Shown in pieces: positions 22,105 through 26,689 of a stretch of 26,689 nucleotides of DNA (within the stretch, counting starts at the first letter, position 1; each line of letters begins with the position of its first letter). The DNA lies in contig JBKQWK010000196.1 of the NCBI GenBank assembly GCA_052139595.1, positions 1 through 26,689 on the forward strand, written 5' to 3'. The notes beneath the pieces are model-generated. The model ran no database searches and was not told where the DNA came from. It saw nothing but the letters and a program-made list of their open reading frames with translations. A program made the position numbers and the translations under genes. This DNA is from JBKQWK01 sp052139595. Lineage in GTDB: Bacteria; Actinomycetota; Thermoleophilia; UBA2241.

Positions 22105-22620
22105 GTGCGTTCAAGCAGTGATGTCCACAACTTCCTGGTGGAAGAGGGCGTCGCCCATGAGATGGTTCACTTGCCGGCCCTCTCGAAGACGGCGCAGAAG
22201 GCAGCCGAGTTGCTCGGCGTGCCCACTGCGGAAGTCGTGAAGTCGCTCCTCTTCTATCTCGACGGAACGCCGACCCTGGTTCTTCTACCCGGTGATCTGG
22301 TTGCCGACCTCGGCTTGCTGCGTGCCGCTCGTGGCTGCGCCGAAGCCAAGCTGGCGACCGGCCCGCAGGTGCTCAAGGTCACCGGCTACCGGCCGGGCGC
22401 CGTGCCCCCGTTTGCTCTCAGCAGCGAGTTGCCGACCGTCGCTGACCCGCTCGTGTTTGCGCCGCTGGTCGTCTACTGTGGCGGCGGCACGACCACGACC
22501 ATGCTCAAAATGCGCAGCAGCGATCTGCGCGATCTGCTGCAGCCGCAACTTGTTACCTTGGCGACGCGGCCGGTGGACGGGGATGAGGGCTCGGGTAAAC
22601 CATTCAACGGCCGAGCGTGA
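22105..22620 (+). CDS. YbaK/ProX-type aminoacyl-tRNA deacylase, 171 aa
   Basis: Proteins of this family hydrolyse wrongly charged tRNAs in trans (for example Cys-tRNA-Pro or Ala-tRNA-Pro). The family pattern is clear: a helical start (VHNFLVEEGVAHEMVHLP), the catalytic lysine in EVVKSLLFYLDGT, a strand LVLLPGDL, VTGYRPGAVPPFAL and the closing VYCGGGTTTTMLKM. Length is typical (about 160-170). GTG 22105 is chosen because GAGGGAGG lies just upstream; an earlier in-frame GTG at 22069 has no SD. The substrate specificity cannot be told from sequence. It is divergent from the sortase unit and upstream of the MttB-family gene in the same direction. Confidence 0.92.
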   Translation: MRSSSDVHNFLVEEGVAHEMVHLPALSKTAQKAAELLGVPTAEVVKSLLFYLDGTPTLVLLPGDLVADLGLLRAARGCAEAKLATGPQVLKVTGYRPGAVPPFALSSELPTVADPLVFAPLVVYCGGGTTTTMLKMRSSDLRDLLQPQLVTLATRPVDGDEGSGKPFNGRA

Positions 22621-22634
22621 AACGGTTCACTATC

Positions 22635-22676
22635 GCTGACCGCAGACCGTTAACGACTGACCGCTAACCGCTGACG
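22635..22676 (+). repeat. Six tandem 7-base repeats
   Basis: The units are GCTGACC, GCAGACC, GTTAACG, ACTGACC, GCTAACC, GCTGACG: a strict 7-base period over 42 bases with consensus GCTGACC. They lie between the YbaK gene and the MttB-family gene. Confidence 0.7.
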
Positions 22677-22690
22677 GTGGCAGGTTCTCG

Positions 22691-22705
22691 ACCGGCAGAG
22701 CCGGT
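22691..22705. promoter_or_regulatory. Short perfect dyad before the MttB-family gene
   Basis: ACCGGC, AGA, GCCGGT: a 6-3-6 inverted repeat directly before the ribosome site (AAGGGGGG). No U-tract follows. It may be an operator or an RNA hairpin next to the SD. Confidence 0.4.
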
Positions 22706-22720
22706 TAAGGGGGGTGGGGG

Positions 22721-24109
22721 ATGTTAACAAGCACGCAGGGTGTCGGCGCCGCAGGTCGTTTGTCGCTGCTTAGCGACGCGCAACTGAAGCGACTCGACGC
22801 GGCGGCGCGCGCGATACTGGCGACGGTTGGTGTGGCGATGCCGTCGGCGAAGGCGCGCGCCGCTCTGGTGGCGGCCGGTGCGCGGGCAGACGGCGTCGTG
22901 GTCACCATCCCCGCGCCCCTGGTCCGCGAACTGATCGCTCGCGCGCCGGATCGACTCACACTCGGTGCCCGAGCGGGCACCGCACTCACGACCGGCGAAC
23001 GTTCCCTGCTGACCACTGATGGCTGTTGCGTCGAAATCTACGACCTCGAGAGCGGCGAAAAACGGCCCACCGTGGCCGCTGATGTGGCCTTGATTAGTCG
23101 GGTCGTCGACGCCATGCCCGAGATCGACTTCTGCTGGCCGGCGGTGAGTGCCCAGGATCGCCCCGTCGAGACGCGTGGTCTGCACGAGCTATACCTCGCT
23201 CTGGCCAACACCGGCAAGCACGTGCAGACGGTCACCGTGGTGAGCCCCACTCTGGCTGAGGTGGCTGTGGAGATGGCCCGGTTGATCGCCGGCGGCGGCG
23301 ACCAACTGCGTGCCGCGCCGCCGATCAGCGCTTTGCTCGGTACAGTCACGCCGCTGGGCAACGATGCCGCGACGCTGGATGCCGGTCTCGTGTTCGCCGA
23401 AGCCGGTGTGCCCATTGGCTTCGTCACCATGCCGATGGGCGGCTCGACGACGCCGATCACCATGGCCGGCTCGCTGGTCGTCGGTATGGCCGAGGTGCTC
23501 GCCGCCGTCTGCGCCATGCAGGCTGCCTGCCCAGGCGCCCCGGTGTTTATCTGCTTCATCCCCAGTGTGATGGACCTCAAGACCGGCGACTTTACCGGCG
23601 GCGCGCCGGAAGACACGCTGATGGCGGCTGCCGTGGCCGACGTCGGCCACTTCTACGGTCTACCGACGCAGTGTGGCGTGAATGCCTCCGGTGCGAAGAC
23701 GCCCGGCTGGCAGGCGGCGATCGACGATACGACGACCACGTACCTTAGCGTGGAGGCCGGCGTCGACATGCTGGCCGGCGTCGGCATGATCTCTGGCGGG
23801 CGCATCTTCTCTTTGCCGGAGATGGCGCTCGCCGTCGAGACGATCACGGTGACGAGACGCATCGCGGCCGGCATCACCGTGCATGACGATGCACTGACGG
23901 TCGAAGCTCTGCTCGCCGGCGCAGCCGCCGGCCCAGTCGAAAATGGCGGCCTCATCGGCGACGTCGGCTACGACGAGTGGCTGGCCCTGGGCCGCGAAAC
24001 CGCTCTCGACCGGGCGCTTGCCCGCGTACGCGCCATCGTCAGCGAGCATGTGCCGCCGCCACTGGATCCGGCGGTCGACGCAGAACTGCGTCGGCTCATT
24101 AGCACATGA
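22721..24109 (+). CDS. MttB-family (COG5598) methyltransferase, non-pyrrolysine, 462 aa
   Basis: Members of the trimethylamine methyltransferase (MttB) superfamily move a methyl group from a quaternary or tertiary amine to a corrinoid protein. The TIM-barrel pattern is visible: helical N-terminus (LDAAARAILATVGVAMPSA), GCCVEIYDLESGEKRP, MPMGGSTTPITMAGSLV, CFIPSVMDLKTGDF and MLAGVGMISGG. The frame is continuous with no internal TAG, so it belongs to the pyrrolysine-free branch, whose characterised members act on glycine betaine, proline betaine, carnitine or butyrobetaine. The substrate here is unknown. ATG 22721 has an SD-like AAGGGGGGTGG. The 3' end overlaps the convergent tetR gene by 11 bases. 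Corrinoid protein and activase genes are not in the window. Confidence 0.93.
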   Translation: MLTSTQGVGAAGRLSLLSDAQLKRLDAAARAILATVGVAMPSAKARAALVAAGARADGVVVTIPAPLVRELIARAPDRLTLGARAGTALTTGERSLLTTDGCCVEIYDLESGEKRPTVAADVALISRVVDAMPEIDFCWPAVSAQDRPVETRGLHELYLALANTGKHVQTVTVVSPTLAEVAVEMARLIAGGGDQLRAAPPISALLGTVTPLGNDAATLDAGLVFAEAGVPIGFVTMPMGGSTTPITMAGSLVVGMAEVLAAVCAMQAACPGAPVFICFIPSVMDLKTGDFTGGAPEDTLMAAAVADVGHFYGLPTQCGVNASGAKTPGWQAAIDDTTTTYLSVEAGVDMLAGVGMISGGRIFSLPEMALAVETITVTRRIAAGITVHDDALTVEALLAGAAAGPVENGGLIGDVGYDEWLALGRETALDRALARVRAIVSEHVPPPLDPAVDAELRRLIST

Positions 24110-24770
24110 GGGGGCGTCCTGGGACTCGCCGGTGCGCGAGGTATCCATCGACCATGTCGGCGAGTACAACAAAGCAGCGGTCAATGTCAACGTCTGCCGG
24201 GGCCAGCAGCGCCTGCATCGTCAGACCGTCGATGGCGGCCACGAGCAGAGCGGCGAGGGCCTGCAGGTCGCTCGCTGCCGCTTCATTCTCGACGCCGAAG
24301 ACGCGCACGTCGAGTTCCCGATAGTAGCGATAGAACTGCGCCACCGTGCGCCGCAATTCCGGGTCGCGCACGACGCCGGGAAAGACCTCGAAGAGCACCT
24401 GAGCGCCGGCAGTATCGTCTGCCAGTACCTGCCAGCCGGCGACCTGAGCGCGCACGCGGGCGCTGCCGGGAGGCAGGCGTTCGGCAACGCCGGCCACGGC
24501 GTCGGCAACTGCCTGGGGAGTGAGCGACTCGACCAGAGCTGCGATCAGATTTGTCTTGCTGCCAAAGTAGTAGCGAACTGCGGCGCGGTACTCACCGGCC
24601 TCACGGGCGAGGGCATCTATGGTGAGGCCGCTGAATCCGTCGCGCCCGAGAATCGTCTTGGCGGCGGCTAGCAAATTGGTCGCCGCTTCCGGCAGTTCAC
24701 CGTCGCGCCGGCGTGTATTTTGCCGATACCGGCGGCGCCGGCGTCCTTCTCCCAGCTCGTTTTCAGCCAC
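24099..24770 (-). CDS. TetR family regulator, 223 aa
   Basis: The N-terminal DNA-binding domain has the TetR layout: AAKTILGRDGFSGLTIDALAREAG, EYRAAVRYYFGSKTNLIAALV. The larger C-terminal half is helical and would bind a ligand and dimerise. The first 25 residues are highly basic (GRRRRRYRQNTRRRD). GTG 24770 is chosen because AGAGGAG lies seven bases upstream; GTG 24827, 11 bases after a TACATT box, would give a longer, nearly leaderless product of 242 aa. It is divergent from the APC permease gene, with a palindrome between them, and its 3' end overlaps the MttB-family gene. It is the likely regulator of this locus. Confidence 0.92.
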   Translation of the reverse strand: MAENELGEGRRRRRYRQNTRRRDGELPEAATNLLAAAKTILGRDGFSGLTIDALAREAGEYRAAVRYYFGSKTNLIAALVESLTPQAVADAVAGVAERLPPGSARVRAQVAGWQVLADDTAGAQVLFEVFPGVVRDPELRRTVAQFYRYYRELDVRVFGVENEAAASDLQALAALLVAAIDGLTMQALLAPADVDIDRCFVVLADMVDGYLAHRRVPGRPLMC

Positions 24771-24838
24771 CCGTGCACTCCTCTGCCCTGCGGCCGCCAA
24801 CCCGAACTCGCGCCCGGTGGATGCCACTTGCGAAGATC

Positions 24839-24867
24839 AATGTAACATGGTTGGATGGACGTGTAAT
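24839..24867 (-). promoter_or_regulatory. Promoter of the tetR gene
   Basis: ATTACA (24862-24867), a 17-base spacer and TACATT (24839-24844) on the minus strand. The -35 lies inside the palindrome at 24856-24874, which suits autoregulation. Confidence 0.45.
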
Positions 24868-24874
24868 TCGTCCA
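24856..24874. promoter_or_regulatory. Palindromic TetR operator candidate
   Basis: TGGACG (24856-24861), seven bases, then CGTCCA (24869-24874), perfect 6-base arms. The site overlaps the -35 boxes of both divergent promoters, so one bound dimer could repress both the regulator and the permease. Confidence 0.6.
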
Positions 24875-24884
24875 GACGTATTAT
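24856..24884 (+). promoter_or_regulatory. Promoter of the APC permease gene
   Basis: TGGACG (24856-24861, 4 of 6), a 17-base spacer and TATTAT (24879-24884, 5 of 6). It ends 16 bases before the ATG, with an SD-like GGGGGG between. The -35 is the left arm of the palindrome. Confidence 0.5.
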
Positions 24885-24900
24885 TTTTCGGGGGGCAGAA

Positions 24901-26424
24901 ATGGAGCCGCCGGTCGCGGGCGGGGGCACCGTAGGCGCCGATAAGGGACTTAAGGGCGGTGCTCTCAAAGTGGTGATGAACGTCGTTATCGGCGTGGCCT
25001 CGGCCGCGCCCGCCAGCTCGCTGGCGGCGACGCTCGGCTTCGTCGCAATCGCTGTCGGCGGGCAGGCTCCGGCGATCATCGTCATTGCCTTTGTGCCTTT
25101 GTTCTTCACTGGCATCGCCATGTATTTCCTCAACCGGGCGGACCCCGATTGTGGCACGAGTTTCTCCTGGATAACCAAGGCGATGGGGCCGCATCTCGGC
25201 TTCTTCGCCGGGTGGCTGATCCTCGCCGCCTACGTGCTCGTCGTCTCAAGCGATGCGCACATTGCCGGCAGCTACACGTTTCTGCTCATCGGCTGGCAGG
25301 CTGCTGCCGGCTCACGAGTGGCAGTGACTGCCATGGGCGTGCTCTGGACGGTCGTTCTCTGCGGTGTCACGCTGCTCGGCGTCGAACTCTCAGCCCGCGT
25401 GCAGTACTGGCGCATGATCGCCGAATTCGGCATCCTGGCGCTCTTTACCGTCGTTGCCCTAGTCAAGGTCTTCATCGTCCACCCGGCTGGCTCGGCCCGC
25501 CCGACTTTCATCTGGCTCGATCCCTTCAGAATACCGACCACTGCGGCGGTGGCTGCCGGGGTGATTCTCGCCGTCTTCATGTACTGGGGATTCGACCAGG
25601 CGGCGATGGTCAACGAGGAGAGCATCGACAGGCACGAGGGACCGGGCCGCAGTGTGGTCATGACGACGCTGATGCTGGTTGTGACCTACGTTGTTGTGAC
25701 GGTGGCGGCGCAAGCCTACGTCGGCGCCGGCGCGCTGGCGAAGAACCCCGACGACGTGCTCAGCTTTGTCGGCTCGAGAATTCTTCCGGCGCCGTTCAAC
25801 AAACTGCTGGTGTTAGCGGTGCTCAGTGCCTGCGCCGGGGTGATCGTGACGACGATCATGCCGATGGGGCGCACCGCCTTGTCGATGGCCAGCCAGGGCG
25901 CCCTGCCACCGGCATTAGCGCGTGTGCATCAGCGTTACCGCGTGCCCTGGACCGGCTCGCTGGTGTTCGTCGGACTGGCGTTAGTCTGGTTTGTGACGCT
26001 GAGCGCTGTGAGCGAAAACGTACTCGGCGACTCGATTGCCGCCACGGGACTCATGGTCGCTGCCTACTACACGTTGGGTGGTCTTGCCTGCCCTCTGTTT
26101 TATCGTCACCGGCTGCTGGCCAGCGGCAAGAACTTCCTTCTGATGGGCGTGCTGCCGCTGCTGGGCAGCAGCGGCCTGGCTGCCATCGTCTACGAGGAAG
26201 GTGTCTACTTATGGAATCCTGCCAACACCGCCACCGGCCAGGCCTGGTTTGGCGTCGGACCGCCGTTTGTGATTGCCCTCGTCGTCATGGTCTTGGGCGT
26301 CATCTCCATGATGCTGCGCCACGTGGCATCGCCGGCGTTCTTTCGGCAGAAGCCAACCACGGTGGATTTGTGGCTGGCGTCGCAAGACGCGCCTGCCGAT
26401 TGGTCGGCGCGTACGATAGAATAG
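24901..26424 (+). CDS. APC superfamily amino acid/amine permease, 507 aa
   Basis: This is a polytopic inner-membrane transporter of the amino acid-polyamine-organocation superfamily. About twelve membrane segments can be traced, starting with VVMNVVIGVASAAPASSLA, the broken first helix that carries the substrate site in the APC fold. Others include IIVIAFVPLFFTGIAMYFL, WLILAAYVLVVSS, GVILAVFMYWGFDQAAMVNEE and the last VIALVVMVLGVISMM. A polar N-terminal tail of about 20 residues and a C-terminal cytoplasmic tail flank the core. ATG 24901 follows GGGGGG at good spacing. Its place between two mttB-like genes and divergent from tetR suggests uptake of a methylated amine or betaine, a job more often done by BCCT carriers, or exchange of substrate and demethylated product. 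Confidence 0.92.
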   Translation: MEPPVAGGGTVGADKGLKGGALKVVMNVVIGVASAAPASSLAATLGFVAIAVGGQAPAIIVIAFVPLFFTGIAMYFLNRADPDCGTSFSWITKAMGPHLGFFAGWLILAAYVLVVSSDAHIAGSYTFLLIGWQAAAGSRVAVTAMGVLWTVVLCGVTLLGVELSARVQYWRMIAEFGILALFTVVALVKVFIVHPAGSARPTFIWLDPFRIPTTAAVAAGVILAVFMYWGFDQAAMVNEESIDRHEGPGRSVVMTTLMLVVTYVVVTVAAQAYVGAGALAKNPDDVLSFVGSRILPAPFNKLLVLAVLSACAGVIVTTIMPMGRTALSMASQGALPPALARVHQRYRVPWTGSLVFVGLALVWFVTLSAVSENVLGDSIAATGLMVAAYYTLGGLACPLFYRHRLLASGKNFLLMGVLPLLGSSGLAAIVYEEGVYLWNPANTATGQAWFGVGPPFVIALVVMVLGVISMMLRHVASPAFFRQKPTTVDLWLASQDAPADWSARTIE

Positions 26425-26476
26425 ACAGGTGTACGCTGGTGTAGACACGCGTACGCTGGCGCTGGTAAGCGTATTT
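26409..26476 (+). repeat. Degenerate 20-base tandem repeats before the second mttB-like gene
   Basis: Units begin at 26409, 26429, 26449 and (partial) 26469, each starting G(C/T)GTA. Units 2 and 3 share GTACGCTGG, and units 1 and 2 share the (A/G)TAGACA block. The first unit includes the last codons of the permease gene. The 20-base period is about two helical turns. Confidence 0.6.
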
Positions 26477-26493
26477 GTTCTTCGCCCGGGGAG

Positions 26494-26517
26494 CCACAGC
26501 TGACGGCGAGGCTGTGG
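26494..26517 (+). promoter_or_regulatory. Hairpin overlapping the ribosome site of the second mttB-like gene
   Basis: CCACAGC (26494-26500) and GCTGTGG (26511-26517) form a perfect 7-base stem with a 10-base loop. The last GG of the stem is the start of the SD GGAGGTGAT (26516-26524), so the hairpin could partly hide the ribosome site. Confidence 0.5.
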
Positions 26518-26527
26518 AGGTGATGCC

Positions 26528-26689
26528 ATGAACACACGAATCGCGCCCATAGCACGCCGTCTCCGCTGGGACGTGCTGGGTGACGTCGACGAGGAAGCGA
26601 TTCACGAAGCTGTTCTCACGGTATTAGAAGACGTTGGCGTCTCGTTTCCCAATGTTGAGGCTCTGCGTATTCTGGCTGCGGGGGGCTGC
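26528..26689 (+). CDS. Second MttB-family methyltransferase, N-terminal 54 codons (cut by window edge)
   Basis: ATG 26528 has a near-perfect SD (GGAGGTGAT) and opens a frame that runs to the window end. The visible part, LGDVDEEAIHEAVLTVLEDVGVSFPNVEALRILAAGG, matches the N-terminal helix-turn-helix-like region of MttB-family proteins (IHEATLEILEEVGV type). It resembles the equivalent part of the methyltransferase at 22721 (LDAAARAILATVGVAMPSAKARAALVAAG) but is clearly a different paralogue. It follows the permease gene by 103 bases and is probably expressed with it. Whether the complete gene has an in-frame TAG for pyrrolysine cannot be seen here. Confidence 0.85.
   Translation, partial: MNTRIAPIARRLRWDVLGDVDEEAIHEAVLTVLEDVGVSFPNVEALRILAAGGC

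Noticed and set aside
22721..24109. Possible pyrrolysine (in-frame TAG) in the MttB-family gene
   Set aside because: The frame is continuous from start to stop with family motifs throughout; no internal TAG is needed.
25149..26444. 431-codon open frame overlapping the permease gene
   Set aside because: It is the +1 shadow of the permease gene; composition is Arg/His/Gly-rich with no domain logic, while the permease frame has clear membrane segments.

Overview
The window looks like a chromosomal segment of a GC-rich bacterium, most likely a deep-branching actinobacterium (Thermoleophilia- or Coriobacteriia-like). Support comes from the minus-strand block dnaA-dnaN-S4-recF-dciA-gyrB-gyrA, a class E-type sortase, frequent GTG/TTG starts, several promoters lying almost on top of start codons (leaderless style), and MttB-family methyltransferases. 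Placement is inference from gene order and protein style, not from a search; Chloroflexota-like lineages are the main alternative.

Left part (1-7092): an unrecognised small gene (-), a PHP-glycosyltransferase fusion overlapping a PIG-L deacetylase gene (+), trpS (-), and an Lrp/AsnC regulator overlapping an unrecognised 441-residue protein (+). Centre (7093-16765): the replication/topology block, all on the minus strand. Upstream of dnaA lies a gene for an unusual HATPase plus winged-helix protein (16830-17675). Beyond it, a gene-free stretch of about 620 bp holds a DnaA-box cluster with an AT-rich dyad (probable oriC) and then a TPP riboswitch.

Right part (18296-26689): the riboswitch leads into thiT and a thiamine pyrophosphokinase gene (thiamine salvage). 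These are followed by a FlgM-like anti-sigma gene with a duplicated start region (-), moeA (+), a sortase gene preceded by a possible leaderless 19-codon ORF (-), and a YbaK-type deacylase (+). The window closes with a methylated-amine locus: an MttB-family methyltransferase, a TetR regulator, an APC permease divergent from tetR across a palindromic operator, and the start of a second mttB-like gene cut by the window edge.

The best candidates for something new are the HATPase-HTH protein between oriC and dnaA, the duplicated ribosome-site/start modules that create short overlapping ORFs, the regulated MttB-TetR-APC-MttB locus with tandem repeats before both methyltransferase genes, and the Lrp-linked protein of unknown function. 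No tRNA, rRNA, CRISPR array, insertion sequence or prophage gene was recognised.
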